A stretch of DNA of 64,000 nucleotides from Pseudaminobacter sp047739745 (GTDB taxonomy: Bacteria > Pseudomonadota > Alphaproteobacteria > Rhizobiales > Rhizobiaceae), in contig NZ_JBLLVA010000009.1 in assembly GCF_047739745.1 (NCBI RefSeq), forward strand, positions 62,001 through 126,000, given 5' to 3'. Below the pieces are notes generated by a model, which was given only the letters and a program-made list of their open reading frames with translations, was not told the DNA's origin and did not search any database. A program made the position numbers and the translations under genes. This document shows, in pieces, positions 1 through 9,001 of the stretch (the stretch's first letter is position 1; each line of letters opens with the position of its first letter).

Positions 1-1367
1 ACGACCACGCGTTCGCCCTCGGCGACGCCTTCCATGATCTCGGTGACGCCCTCGCCCCGCTTGCCGACTTCGACTTCGCGAGGCTCGAAACGGCCCTCGC
101 CCATGTCGACGATCACGACCTGGCGATCGCCGCTGTCGATCACGGCGCTGTCAGGAACGGCGACGACCGCCTCGCTCGAGCCGGCGACGATTTCCACCTC
201 GGCATACATGTTGGCGAGCAGAAGACCATCGGGATTGGCCAGTTCGATTCGAACACGGGTCGTACGGGTCTGCTGATCGATTTGCGGGTAGATCAGATCG
301 ACCTTACCTTCGAAAGTCGTCCCCTGAAGACTCCTGACGCGGACAGTCGCCTTGGCCCCAGCCGTAACTGAGCCGAGTTCGTATTCCGGAACGTCGGCGA
401 GAACCCACACCGAAGAGATGTCAGCGATCCGAAACAAGGCTTCTCCAGGGGCCGCCATCATGCCGTTGACTGCGGCGCGCTCAAGCACGACCCCGTTGCG
501 GGGCGAGGTCATGGTCACCGTGATCGGAACCTTTCGGGTCTGTTCGATCTCGGCGATCGCCTCGGCCGGGACACCAAGATTGATCAGGCGTTGCCGGCTG
601 CCCTTCATAGCATCGCCTCCCGCACCGCTCTTCAGGTCCGTCAGAAACTGCGCGCCGGCGGCGGCGATTTCTTTGGCGTAGAGCCGGACAAGCGGCTCTC
701 CTTCGGCGACCTTGTCGCCCGTGGTCACGTCGGAAACCTCCTCCACGAAGGCCTCCGTACGGGTGGAAACGATATTTACCCGGCGCTCGTCGATCTCGAT
801 CTGGCCAGGAACGCGAACAGGGCGTGTAATGACAGCCCGCGTCGCGAGCCCGGTCTTGACGCCGGTGCGCTGCAGCTTCCCGGGCGAAACTTTGACCGTT
901 GAGCCGGCCTCCTCCTCGCCTTTGTAGACGGGGATGTAGTCCATTCCCATCGAGTCCTTCTTGGGAACGGGCGACGTATCCGGCAGGCCCATGGGATTGC
1001 GATAGTAGAGAATGCGCCGCTCTCCATCGGCGGGGGGAGCGACAGTCTCAAGTGCGGCGGAATCGTCGAAACTGATGTCAGCGCTGGCGCGAACGGGGAT
1101 GAACTCTCGCCCATCCTCCGCCCTGACTGGTTCGGCTGAATAGCGCGGCTCACCGTCCGGATGGCGGTAGTAGATGATAGGACCGGAGGGCGCCGGACCG
1201 GCTGGTTCCGCCGCTGGGTTGCCCTTCGCAAACGCGTAGGGGGCCACTTCCAAAAGAAAGGCTTCAACCATGGGCAGCTCAACGCCTTGCCGGCCGGCCC
1301 AATAAGCTCCGGCCCCGACGCCGGTGAACCCGGCCAGAAGGACCACGCCAAGAAAGAAATGCTTCAT
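1..1367 (-). CDS. RND efflux periplasmic adaptor subunit (CusB-like), 3' end beyond window
   Basis: About 455 residues are visible; the C-terminus lies outside the window. The protein starts with a single N-terminal hydrophobic anchor. Two short repeats follow that fit the heavy-metal-binding domain found at the N-terminus of CusB adaptors (IIYYRHPDGEPRYS and ILYYRNPMGLPDTS, each followed by a PV segment). Then come the barrel-sandwich and beta-barrel regions of membrane fusion proteins. Such adaptors join an inner-membrane RND pump to an outer-membrane channel for Cu/Ag or other metal export. The ATG overlaps the stop of the upstream FixH-like gene by ATGA, so they are co-transcribed. The RND pump gene should lie just outside the left edge. 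Metal specificity is inferred from the metal-binding repeats and the island context. Confidence 0.85.
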   Translation of the reverse strand, partial: MKHFFLGVVLLAGFTGVGAGAYWAGRQGVELPMVEAFLLEVAPYAFAKGNPAAEPAGPAPSGPIIYYRHPDGEPRYSAEPVRAEDGREFIPVRASADISFDDSAALETVAPPADGERRILYYRNPMGLPDTSPVPKKDSMGMDYIPVYKGEEEAGSTVKVSPGKLQRTGVKTGLATRAVITRPVRVPGQIEIDERRVNIVSTRTEAFVEEVSDVTTGDKVAEGEPLVRLYAKEIAAAGAQFLTDLKSGAGGDAMKGSRQRLINLGVPAEAIAEIEQTRKVPITVTMTSPRNGVVLERAAVNGMMAAPGEALFRIADISSVWVLADVPEYELGSVTAGAKATVRVRSLQGTTFEGKVDLIYPQIDQQTRTTRVRIELANPDGLLLANMYAEVEIVAGSSEAVVAVPDSAVIDSGDRQVVIVDMGEGRFEPREVEVGKRGEGVTEIMEGVAEGERVV

Positions 1368-1765
1368 GGCGCCGCCCTCAGAACGAGCTCGTTCTCGAGC
1401 GTGCCTTCCTCACCTTGGACTTTCGCGGCGAGCGATAATCTCCAGCCGCCCTCCATCACCAGGTTTGTCTTGAAGTTGTAAATGCCCGGCTCAGCCGATG
1501 GAATGGCCTCGATGGGGGTCGTCATAGCCGCCATTCCATCCGGAGCCATATCCATCCGGGTTGCGAAAATCACGGCATCAGGCACCGGCTTCCCGGACCT
1601 TTTGTCGATCAGGCGAACAGCGACAGTTGCGCCGTCGCCTTTTTTGACGTCGGTTTGCACGAGCTGAAACTCGTAATCCTTGATGTCGGCATGGGCAGTG
1701 CCCGCCGCCATAAGCAGAGCTACGACAAGCGCTGCTCCAGCAGCGCGTTTGATGGTCGGAATCAT
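1364..1765 (-). CDS. FixH/YtkA-like exported protein
   Basis: About 133 residues with an N-terminal signal sequence ending near AHA, followed by an all-beta domain of the FixH/YtkA type. Met-rich segments (RMDMAPDGMAAM) sit in the middle. I chose the internal ATG at 1765 because GGAGA lies 7-8 bases upstream and the signal peptide starts directly there; a longer reading frame starts at 1807. Proteins of this type often precede RND metal efflux adaptors. The ATGA overlap with the CusB-like gene makes them one operon. The role is unknown; a periplasmic accessory or metal-binding function is an inference from the Met residues and neighbours. Confidence 0.75.
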   Translation of the reverse strand: MIPTIKRAAGAALVVALLMAAGTAHADIKDYEFQLVQTDVKKGDGATVAVRLIDKRSGKPVPDAVIFATRMDMAPDGMAAMTTPIEAIPSAEPGIYNFKTNLVMEGGWRLSLAAKVQGEEGTLENELVLRAAP

Positions 1766-1896
1766 TTTTTTCTCCAGGAACCCTAGGTGGATGGGCGCGC
1801 AGCCCATGACGTCGACCGCAGCTGATGCCGCGCGTCGTTGTCTGCGCAGTTCGATTGCGCGCAGACAGTCCAGCGATCTTCGCGCTGGCGGACGTC

Positions 1897-2241
1897 TTAG
1901 GGTTTAGGAGGAGGAGACGGTGGTGCGGAAGTTAGGTGGTCTGCGCTGTCGTAACGCGCGGGGAAGAGGAGATCGGACTTCGCTTGGGCCGTCAAAGTTG
2001 CCGACGAACGAGCCGTGTTGCCCAGAAAGCAGCTTCCTATGCAGACCTTCATCAGAGGGCAGGCTCTTTCGCAGTCGAAATCGACGGCCTTCCTTTCAGC
2101 CGGACACGGCACCTCGTCGGCCGCCGACATTGTGATTTCAGTTGCCATAGGTGCGGCGCTCATGGGAGCGGCGAACGTGCCAAGCACAAGGCTCAGCACC
2201 GTCAGCATCAAAACAAACCCGCGAAATGGAAACCGCTTCAT
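1897..2241 (-). CDS. small exported cysteine-containing protein
   Basis: 114 residues: a clear signal peptide, then a short region with five cysteines (VPCPAE, FDCERACPLMKVCIGSC) and a proline-rich C-terminus (APPSPPPKP). No family is recognised with certainty. The architecture (leader, Cys cluster, proline-ending tail) is the same as that of the protein at 19334-19675, so both may belong to one small metal-associated family. It is the first gene of the FixH-CusB operon and could be a periplasmic metal-responsive or metal-binding protein; this is inference. The ribosome binding site is weak. Confidence 0.6.
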   Translation of the reverse strand: MKRFPFRGFVLMLTVLSLVLGTFAAPMSAAPMATEITMSAADEVPCPAERKAVDFDCERACPLMKVCIGSCFLGNTARSSATLTAQAKSDLLFPARYDSADHLTSAPPSPPPKP

Positions 2242-2582
2242 GAAAACATGATCTCACATGTCGCTGCGCAGCGAAAGATCAGGCCCGTTCACCTGTTTTC
2301 CAACACACGTGAATTGCCAAGGCAGGAAAAACAAACCTCTTGACCCTTCACGAGACTGACGACCGACGACCTGAGGCGCATTACGCTGCTTGCCTGATGA
2401 AGCGTGGTCGGCGCAAGTAGGATTGGCTCCTGCGACGTTCCAACGCCGAGGCGGACCGGCTGTTTCGGCACCGGTTGTATACTGAGCAACGAAAAATTGA
2501 ATTTGCGTTTCCTCCGGCTGCCGAATGCATGCAGCCATTTGCCGGTTTGGATCCCAGTTAAGCAATTTTCGGGGAATAGGCC
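2242..2582. other. 341-base region without a convincing gene
   Basis: This lies between two divergent genes and should contain their promoters. A minus-strand frame of 121 codons covers it but shows no domain, no leader peptide and no plausible ribosome binding site. I see no clear CueR-type dyad here. Confidence 0.5.
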
Positions 2583-2984
2583 ATGAATGAGTCTGATTCA
2601 GGGCTGGTCCTGACGACAATTTCTCACCGTTGTCGGCGGCTCCTGGGAAGCGACGCTCCGAAGACCATTCTCCGTCGACCCATCAGCAACGCAGCAGCAA
2701 TATCGGTATGTACGCCGGCGCGGCTTCCAGCTGACGCTCACGTTGCGCCTTCCGGGTGGGCTTACCCATGTCAATGCTGCAGCGACCGTGACTGTCAGCC
2801 GGTGCATGGAAAAATCAGTGAAGGACCGGATGGCTATGTCATAGAGGGGACTGGCGAAATCGTCGTTACCAGGGCACCCCGCTTGAAAAACTCTCCCGAT
2901 GGAGCGTTTCACCTGTGCTCGGCCCCGGTCAACGGAATCGCGCGATTTGCCTGTTGGTGCCGCCGCGATCCTTCTAGCCTATGA
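2583..2984 (+). CDS. small conserved hypothetical protein with CCSDRDC motif
   Basis: 133 residues. The C-terminal 80 residues look like a family of small exported proteins common in rhizobia: a WxYPCQCCSDRDC stretch, a conserved EGPDGYVIEGTGE segment, then SPDGAFHLC and a final Cys-rich end. Function is unknown; cysteines could bind metal or form disulfides. Members I recall carry a signal peptide directly before the Cys motif, but the first 45 residues here (starting MNESDSG) do not look like one. Either the true start is elsewhere or the 5' part has been replaced or frameshifted. Confidence 0.5.
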   Translation: MNESDSGLVLTTISHRCRRLLGSDAPKTILRRPISNAAAISVCTPARLPADAHVAPSGWAYPCQCCSDRDCQPVHGKISEGPDGYVIEGTGEIVVTRAPRLKNSPDGAFHLCSAPVNGIARFACWCRRDPSSL

Positions 2985-3047
2985 ACTAGCGCCTAGCCGG
3001 CCACCCTCGTCAGTCGAGATCATCCCGCAACGGACGAGCCGACGGCT

Positions 3048-5588
3048 TTAAACGATGTACCGATCCCAGCCGCCGTAATGTTCCTCGCTGCGGGTACCGC
3101 GCGGCAGACTGAGGCCGATCACGAGGAGACCGACAACCACGCTGTTCGCAGCCGCGATTCCATTCGCCCCGGCGAGAAGCCATGGCGCGGCGATCAGCCA
3201 CAGACCGAAGGCGACGTTAATGAAGCGAAGCGGCCGCGCGACCTCGGCCATCGCGATCACCGCGGTTGTCACGATCAACGCCCCAATGAGATGATCGCTG
3301 TCGGCCATCGGAGGTTCCGAGCCGAAGACGAGGCGGCTGAACATGAGCCAGACGCCGAGAACCGCGCTGACGACGAGGGTCCAGGGTACGGTGACGCCGC
3401 GAGCCGCGTCCGAAACCAATCTGCGCGGTAGAAGATCGAAGCCGGGCCGCTTCTCGTCCTTGCCGCTCCCGGGCAGCGCGTCGCCCATGAAGAAGGAGCG
3501 CCAGAAAGGCTGCCCCCGACGGGTGTTCTGGACGAGGAACTGGCCCATAGCGACGAGCTCGTCGAGCGAGAAAGGAATCATTATCAGCATGGCGAGCGCC
3601 GCCAGCAGGCACAGCGTGCAGTAGGTGCCAATCATGATCGGCTGGATGATGATGAAGTAGATCGAGACCACGCCAAGCGGCACCACGACGATGCCGAAGA
3701 GAAGCACCATCCATGGCATGGTACGCCAGCGGGCCCGGCCGCCCATGACGCCCATGAGCACCTCAAATACATAGGTGGTGGCGCCCAGGCCGCCGTCAGC
3801 GACGGGCCAAGCCTTGGACACGTCGGAGGTAATGATGAATTCGGTGCCGTTCCGGACGGCGTCGCCTGCGAAGAACGGTTCCCACACCCCGTCGATATGC
3901 CCCAACTGGTATGCCGCCAGCACGCGCGAAATGACGAAGCCGATGGCGCCGAGTGCAATGATCGGAATCCGCTGCAGGTAGGTGGACGGCGAATAGGTCC
4001 ATCCGGGCGGCATGTCTGAAGAATCCATCATGCCTTCCATGCTCATGCCCGGCATCATCGGCACGAGGATCGCAAAGGCGATCACCAGCGCGCCGACGAA
4101 GGTGTCGTTGGCATAGACGGCCGCGCTCGGAGTCCAGAAGACCAGCGGCGCAAAGAGCAGCCATACCCCGACCGCGGTGTTGGCCCATTGCGCCCAGTTG
4201 AACCGGGGCGACAGCGAAAGTGCGGAAAAGCCCATGATCAGAAGACCGCTGATCACGTCGCTCCAGGCGGTCAGGTTATTGCGCAGCGACGGCTCCCAGA
4301 GGCCCCTTTCCTCCGTCACGCGCATCACGGCGGCGCTGAACGTGTCCTCGCCGAACGTGCCGAACACGAACGGACTGGTCGCCAGCCACAGCCCGAGCAG
4401 CATGTTTAGGAAATGCACCCAGAGCATGTCGAAATGCATTCCCCGCATATCCTGCATGTGCTTCTGCATCATGCCGCGATGTTGTTTGGCGTCTTCCTTC
4501 TGCTCTTCCTCTGCGATCGCGACCGTTTCCGCTGCTACCTGCGCGGAGTTCAGCTTGTTGGCCTTGTACCAGCCGACAGGATCGGCCTTGAGCGCGGCGA
4601 TCATCTTCGGCAGCGTCTCGAGGAGCGAATGCTTCGGTTCCCAGCCGAGCAGCTTCCTCGCGCGCGAAATATCGATCTCGTAGTGATCGTCCGAAATGTC
4701 GACCATGTAGGGCTTGATGAAGGGATCCTCGTCGAGAATCTCGCCCTGCACCCAAGCGCCGGTCTTGGCCAAAGCCTTCGGAATTTGCCGCGTCTCCCAT
4801 TCCTCGCCATGGGCGAGACGGCCGATTTCGCGCTGCAGTTCATCAAAGCTCGGCGTCTCCGTCTCTCCGAGCAGGATGGGCACCTCCGGCGGCAATTCCT
4901 TCCGGCGCTCGACCACAAGCAGCAGCGCATCCGTGAGATCGTCGAGATGCAGAAACGGCTGCCCCGCATCAAGATCGCCCGGATAGACGTGACTGACGAG
5001 CTGGCGCTCATAGATACGGGCGATCTGCCGGGACAGGAATGCCGAGTGGCACATATCGTCATAGACGCCGGCCGGCCGCAGCATCACCGCAGGAATCGAA
5101 CCCCGCTGCTCCCGGATTAGTTCTTCAGTGCGGACCTTCGAGGCGCGGTAGGGAAGCTTCGGATCAAGTGGCCAGTCCTCGTCGATCGGCACTCCCTTCC
5201 GGCCAGGCGCGTGAACGAGCATCGTGCTCGCGAACACGAACTGCTCCACCTCGAAGTCTTGAAGCCCGCGCAGCAGCCTTTCGGTGCCGCTCACCGTTAC
5301 CTGCTCGTATTTCGGATTCGGTTCGCCGCTCAGGTCGAAATAGGCTGCGAGATGAACCACCGATGCGATCCGGTCGCCGTGTCCGTTGCGCAGCCGATGG
5401 AGCGCGGCTTTGACACTCTCGTCCGATGTCAGATCGATGCAGATGCACTCGGCTTCCGCAGGCGGATGTGGTGGCGTCTCGCGATCGAGGCCGACCAGCG
5501 TGAAGCGCGTGGCCAGCTTTTTTATGACGGCCGACCCAATGAAGCCGCTGCTTCCTGTAACGACGACAATATCTTTGGACACGTCCAT
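3048..5588 (-). CDS. NAD-dependent epimerase (SDR) fused to SPW-repeat and VKOR membrane domains
   Basis: 846 residues. Residues 1-335 are an extended short-chain dehydrogenase/epimerase with the nucleotide motif TGSSGFIG (11-18) and the YxxxK pair YRASK (147-151). A linker rich in Met, His and Gln follows. Then come several membrane helices of SPW-repeat type, a vitamin-K-epoxide-reductase-like domain (about 540-690) with CTLC at 657-660, and more SPW-like helices. VKOR homologues form disulfides in the periplasm with CxxC plus a loop Cys pair; I see no loop cysteines here, so electron transfer may differ. The ATG at 5588 has GGAG 7-8 bases upstream; a longer frame to 5669 lacks this. The small Met-rich ORF at 5620 is directly upstream. 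The in vivo reaction is unknown. Confidence 0.85.
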   Translation of the reverse strand: MDVSKDIVVVTGSSGFIGSAVIKKLATRFTLVGLDRETPPHPPAEAECICIDLTSDESVKAALHRLRNGHGDRIASVVHLAAYFDLSGEPNPKYEQVTVSGTERLLRGLQDFEVEQFVFASTMLVHAPGRKGVPIDEDWPLDPKLPYRASKVRTEELIREQRGSIPAVMLRPAGVYDDMCHSAFLSRQIARIYERQLVSHVYPGDLDAGQPFLHLDDLTDALLLVVERRKELPPEVPILLGETETPSFDELQREIGRLAHGEEWETRQIPKALAKTGAWVQGEILDEDPFIKPYMVDISDDHYEIDISRARKLLGWEPKHSLLETLPKMIAALKADPVGWYKANKLNSAQVAAETVAIAEEEQKEDAKQHRGMMQKHMQDMRGMHFDMLWVHFLNMLLGLWLATSPFVFGTFGEDTFSAAVMRVTEERGLWEPSLRNNLTAWSDVISGLLIMGFSALSLSPRFNWAQWANTAVGVWLLFAPLVFWTPSAAVYANDTFVGALVIAFAILVPMMPGMSMEGMMDSSDMPPGWTYSPSTYLQRIPIIALGAIGFVISRVLAAYQLGHIDGVWEPFFAGDAVRNGTEFIITSDVSKAWPVADGGLGATTYVFEVLMGVMGGRARWRTMPWMVLLFGIVVVPLGVVSIYFIIIQPIMIGTYCTLCLLAALAMLIMIPFSLDELVAMGQFLVQNTRRGQPFWRSFFMGDALPGSGKDEKRPGFDLLPRRLVSDAARGVTVPWTLVVSAVLGVWLMFSRLVFGSEPPMADSDHLIGALIVTTAVIAMAEVARPLRFINVAFGLWLIAAPWLLAGANGIAAANSVVVGLLVIGLSLPRGTRSEEHYGGWDRYIV

Positions 5589-5619
5589 CCCCTGCTCCGA
5601 ATTCAGTAGGACCTCGGCC

Positions 5620-5748
5620 TCAGCGCCTGAGGAATTTGATGAGTGCGGCGATAGCCAGCACAAGCACAATCAGGATTAGAAGCCAGACCAAGCCCATTCC
5701 AGCCATCATCCAACCCATCCCCTGCATGCCCATACAATCCATCATCAT
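5620..5748 (-). CDS. 42-residue Met-rich single-helix membrane protein
   Basis: The frame begins with three Met codons and reads MMMDCMGMQGMGWMMAGMG, then a hydrophobic stretch of about 20 residues and a basic end (KFLRR). Eleven of the first 20 residues are Met, including a CMGM element, which would suit Cu(I) binding. Similar small proteins occur in copper islands. It lies 31 bases upstream of the SDR-VKOR gene in the same direction. The ribosome binding site is weak and the exact Met start is uncertain. Function not known. Confidence 0.5.
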   Translation of the reverse strand: MMMDCMGMQGMGWMMAGMGLVWLLILIVLVLAIAALIKFLRR

Positions 5749-6115
5749 GATCAATACCGTTTTGGTTCAAAATCCACTGCCGCCCAACAATGCTGCGACA
5801 CCCTCTCAGAAACAGCGCTGCACCATTGGTGCCGGCTCGCACGAGGTTGTTCCCTGTATGCGAAGGGATCCTGGTCAGAACCTATTTCCCAGATGATGGT
5901 TCCAGACTTCGCTTCATTGCCGCCTAGGCAAACGGAAAGGACGAGCTTGGAATGCTCGACCGTGACAACTCTAGACAGATCTCACGTCCGGAAACCCGTG
6001 GTTGGCGAGCACGACAATGTGTTTAGAAATGACCTTTCATCACTGCAATTCTAGCTAAAGTGGACGCGGCTTTCTCTGCGTGCAAAACCCTGAAGTAGTT
6101 GTCGAGAACAATCCG
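5749..6115. other. 367-base divergent intergenic region
   Basis: It separates the Met-rich ORF on the minus strand from msrP on the plus strand and should hold both promoters. I could not pick out a clear operator or further gene. The msrP frame could extend upstream to a GTG at 6080, but the conserved N-terminus begins at 6116. Confidence 0.5.
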
Positions 6116-7063
6116 ATGCTGATCAGTCGCCCACCCTTCATCCGTCCCTCGGAAATCACGCCATACGACTGTTACGTCTCTCGTCGAGAACTGCTCATGG
6201 GAGCCGCTGCCATGGGATTGGCGGCAGGCTTGCCAAGCTGGAGCGCAGAGGCGGCAGCATTTGAAGCGATCCCAAGTCCGCTTTCTACCGCGGATGAGCC
6301 GACCCCCTTTGAGGACATCACCAGCTACAACAACTATTACGAATTCGGGGTTGATAAAGGCGATCCGGCTGCGAACGCCCACACCCTCACGACGAAGCCC
6401 TGGACGATTTCGGTTGATGGTCTTGTGGCGCGCCCAACCGAATTTCACCTGGAAGATGTTTTGAACTCGGTAACGCTGGAGGAGCGGATTTACCGGCTGC
6501 GCTGCGTCGAAGGCTGGTCGATGGTCATCCCTTGGGTGGGCTTCCCGTTGTCCGCGGTCCTCAGTCGCGTTGAGCCGCTCGGAAACGCTAAATTCGTGGC
6601 CTTCGAGACCGTGCTCAGGCCCGACGAAATGGCGGGCCAGCGCGGCTTCCTCCAAGCGCTCCAGTGGCCGTATGTCGAGGGCTTGCGGCTGGACGAAGCC
6701 ATGCACCCCCTGACCATCCTCGCCGTGGGACTTTACGGAGAGACGCTCCCAAATCAAAACGGCGCCCCGATCCGACTGGTCGTCCCCTGGAAGTACGGCT
6801 TCAAGAGCATCAAGTCGATCGTGCGGATCAGCTTGGTCGAAAAGCAGCCGGAGACCTCGTGGAATCGTCAGAACCCGGACGAGTACGGCTTCTACTCGAA
6901 CGTCAATCCTGAAGTCGATCATCCGCGCTGGAGCCAGGCCACCGAGCGGCCGATAGGCCAAGGAGGCCTGTTTGCGAAGCGAAACCCGACGCTGCCGTTC
7001 AACGGCTATGCCGAGCAGGTAGCGGACCTCTACGCCGGCATGGACCTGCGCGTGTTCTACTGA
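6116..7063 (+). CDS. msrP: protein-methionine-sulfoxide reductase, molybdenum catalytic subunit MsrP
   Basis: 315 residues. It carries a twin-arginine signal (SRRELLMGAAAMG, residues 22-34) and a sulfite-oxidase-type molybdopterin domain with the Mo-ligand Cys at 130 (RLRCVEGWSM). MsrP reduces methionine sulfoxide in periplasmic proteins and receives electrons from the haem membrane protein MsrQ, whose gene follows 23 bases downstream. The ATG at 6116 fits the family start (MLxxRP..IRPSEITP). In a copper island the pair would repair periplasmic Met-rich proteins after oxidative damage; that link is inferred. Confidence 0.93.
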   Translation: MLISRPPFIRPSEITPYDCYVSRRELLMGAAAMGLAAGLPSWSAEAAAFEAIPSPLSTADEPTPFEDITSYNNYYEFGVDKGDPAANAHTLTTKPWTISVDGLVARPTEFHLEDVLNSVTLEERIYRLRCVEGWSMVIPWVGFPLSAVLSRVEPLGNAKFVAFETVLRPDEMAGQRGFLQALQWPYVEGLRLDEAMHPLTILAVGLYGETLPNQNGAPIRLVVPWKYGFKSIKSIVRISLVEKQPETSWNRQNPDEYGFYSNVNPEVDHPRWSQATERPIGQGGLFAKRNPTLPFNGYAEQVADLYAGMDLRVFY

Positions 7064-7086
7064 CTGGAAGTGACGCAAGACTGAGC

Positions 7087-7713
7087 ATGATGAAAGGCAT
7101 CTCCGCTACCGCGCGTGTCCGGATCGCGCGCGTTGCCATCTACGGGATCGGTTTTGCTCCGGCAGCCTGGACCTTCTATCTTGGAGTGATCGATCAGCTT
7201 GGCGCTGATCCGATGAAAACGCTCGAGCAGACTCTCGGTCTCTGGGCGCTACGTTTCCTGATCGTCACGCTCGCCATCACCCCTGTGCGTGATCTCTTCG
7301 GGCTCAATCTCTTACGCTACCGGCGCACCGTCGGTCTGCTCTGCTTCTACTATGCTCTCATGCACCTTCTCACCTATGTCGTACTGGACCAGGGGCTCGA
7401 TTTCGCGGCGATATGGGCGGACATTCTCAAACGGCCATACATCACTGTCGGAATGCTCAGCTTTGTCATTCTGGTGCCCCTGGCGCTGACATCGAGCAAC
7501 ATGATGATCAGGTATTTAGGGGGACCGGCATGGAATCGCCTCCACCGCTGGGTCTATCTCGCTGCGGCCGCTGCTGCGGTCCATTACCTGCTGGTGGTAA
7601 AATCCTGGCCCATGGAGCCGCTGGTCTATTTTGCGATCGTCACCACGCTTCTGGCCTATCGGCTGTTCAAGCGCCTGCGCGGCCGCAGGCGGAGCCGACT
7701 CGCTTCCGCCTGA
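7087..7713 (+). CDS. msrQ: protein-methionine-sulfoxide reductase haem-binding subunit MsrQ
   Basis: 208 residues with six predicted membrane helices and the ferric-reductase-like layout of MsrQ (YedZ). Conserved histidines occur in YALMHLLTY and in the RLHRWVYLAAAAAAVHY segment; they are candidate haem ligands. It passes electrons from the quinone pool or a flavin reductase to MsrP. It forms an operon with msrP. The stop is 39 bases from the convergent CBS-domain gene. Confidence 0.92.
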   Translation: MMKGISATARVRIARVAIYGIGFAPAAWTFYLGVIDQLGADPMKTLEQTLGLWALRFLIVTLAITPVRDLFGLNLLRYRRTVGLLCFYYALMHLLTYVVLDQGLDFAAIWADILKRPYITVGMLSFVILVPLALTSSNMMIRYLGGPAWNRLHRWVYLAAAAAAVHYLLVVKSWPMEPLVYFAIVTTLLAYRLFKRLRGRRRSRLASA

Positions 7714-7752
7714 GTCCCCTGCTCGGGAGCCGCAGCGCGATTCGGTTCACAT

Positions 7753-8196
7753 TCAGCAGCATCCTGCGCGCGACGATTCTTCAGTGGGTCTTGAAACGTC
7801 GCGACCGACCTGCGCCGTATCGTGCTCGGAAGCATTGCGGGCGATATCCGCCTGCGACACCATCCCACAGCACGAGCCGCTCTCGTCCACGACCGGTACC
7901 CGTCTGATCTGGTTGTCCTCGAGGGTATTGCAGCAGTCGTCGAGGCTCGTCTCCGGCGTGACGGTCACGGCCGGGCTCGACATCACCTCGGATACGGGAG
8001 CGTCGGCGGCCTTGCCTTGAGCCATGCCCCGACAGGCGATGTCTCGATCCGTGACAACGCCAACCGGCCGGCCGCTGTCGTCAACAACGGGAATCTCGCC
8101 GCAATCATGGTCGGCCATCAACCGGGCAGCTTCCTTCAGGCTGGCATCAGCCGTACAGCAGGCAGGATTGCTGGTCATGATTTCCTGTACTTGCAT
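7753..8196 (-). CDS. tandem CBS-domain protein
   Basis: 147 residues made of two CBS domains: VQEIMTSNPACC...GVVTDRDIACRG and VSEVMSSPAVTV...GMVSQADIARNA. The tail ends in a Cys pair (AGCC). CBS pairs bind adenine nucleotides and act as regulatory modules or stress proteins. Unusually many cysteines (CC at positions 13-14, DCCNTL, SCCGM, terminal CC) are present for a cytosolic CBS protein; metal binding is possible but unproven. It is the last gene of the long minus-strand run, 176 bases after the Rieske gene. Confidence 0.85.
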   Translation of the reverse strand: MQVQEIMTSNPACCTADASLKEAARLMADHDCGEIPVVDDSGRPVGVVTDRDIACRGMAQGKAADAPVSEVMSSPAVTVTPETSLDDCCNTLEDNQIRRVPVVDESGSCCGMVSQADIARNASEHDTAQVGRDVSRPTEESSRAGCC

Positions 8197-8372
8197 GATC
8201 GGTCCTTTCGCTACGGGATGATCGTTTCCGCCGGCTACTGGCCGGCATAAGGGGAAACCATCAAAGAAAAACTCGGTTCCCCCTTTTACTGGGCTTGATG
8301 CGCTGCAGCGGCGACCCCCACCGGCGCCGCCGGAATGGGCTATCGTCAGGGGTCCTTACGGACCGAACAACG

Positions 8373-8930
8373 TCATCCAATGCGGATTCTCGCATCGCTC
8401 AGGAATGCATAGGGCGGGACATCCAGATTGCGCGGCGCAGGCCCTTTCCGTACCCGTCCGGAAGCATCGTAGATGGACCCGTGGCAAGGACAGAACCACC
8501 CGTTATAGGGGCCCCGGGCATCGTCCTCCTCTTGACCGAGGGGGATACAGCCGAGATGCGTACACACTCCAACCATGACCAGCCATTCAGGCTGCTCGAC
8601 TCGCGCGCTGTCGGGTTGCGGATCAATGAGACCCGGATCGCCGTCGCCCGCCCGAGCCTGCTCGATCATGCTCTCAGTGCGATGGACGATGAAAACCGGC
8701 CGGCCGCGCCACTTTACGGTCACACGCTGACCAAGCTCGATGGGTGAAATGTCGATCTCGGTTGCGGCGAGAGCGCCGACATCCGCTGACGGTTGCATAC
8801 TGTCGATGAACGGCCAGACGGATCCGGCAGCTCCAACAGCCGCGGCCGCGCCAGTGGCAATGTAGAGGAAATCGCGTCTGCTGCCGAGTGCCGGCGTGCT
8901 GTCATCAAACTGCTCGTTATTGCTGCTCAT
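8373..8930 (-). CDS. petA: Rieske iron-sulfur protein (ubiquinol-cytochrome c reductase type)
   Basis: 185 residues: an N-terminal Tat-type anchor (SRRDFLYIATGAAAAVG) and a Rieske [2Fe-2S] domain with CTHLGC (123-128) and CPCHGS (147-152), matching the bc1-complex subunit. No cytochrome b or c1 gene is next to it, which is unusual, since fbcFBC genes normally sit together. It may replace or supplement the chromosomal subunit, or work with another partner. The neighbours are a CBS protein and a methyltransferase-like membrane protein. Confidence 0.9.
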   Translation of the reverse strand: MSSNNEQFDDSTPALGSRRDFLYIATGAAAAVGAAGSVWPFIDSMQPSADVGALAATEIDISPIELGQRVTVKWRGRPVFIVHRTESMIEQARAGDGDPGLIDPQPDSARVEQPEWLVMVGVCTHLGCIPLGQEEDDARGPYNGWFCPCHGSIYDASGRVRKGPAPRNLDVPPYAFLSDARIRIG

Positions 8931-9001
8931 CTTGCGACTCCTTTTTCAGCCGCGATCCTCGATAAAATCGGCAGTGCGTCCGAAGCGCCGTAGCCCGGCC
9001 T

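Noticed and set aside
776..1351. 191-codon minus-strand frame
   Set aside because: Out of frame with the CusB-like adaptor, whose true frame runs off the left edge.
2254..2619. 121-codon minus-strand frame upstream of the Cys-motif protein
   Set aside because: No leader, domain or ribosome binding site; overlaps the better plus-strand gene.
8295..8747. 150-codon plus-strand frame
   Set aside because: Antisense to the Rieske gene, without its own features.
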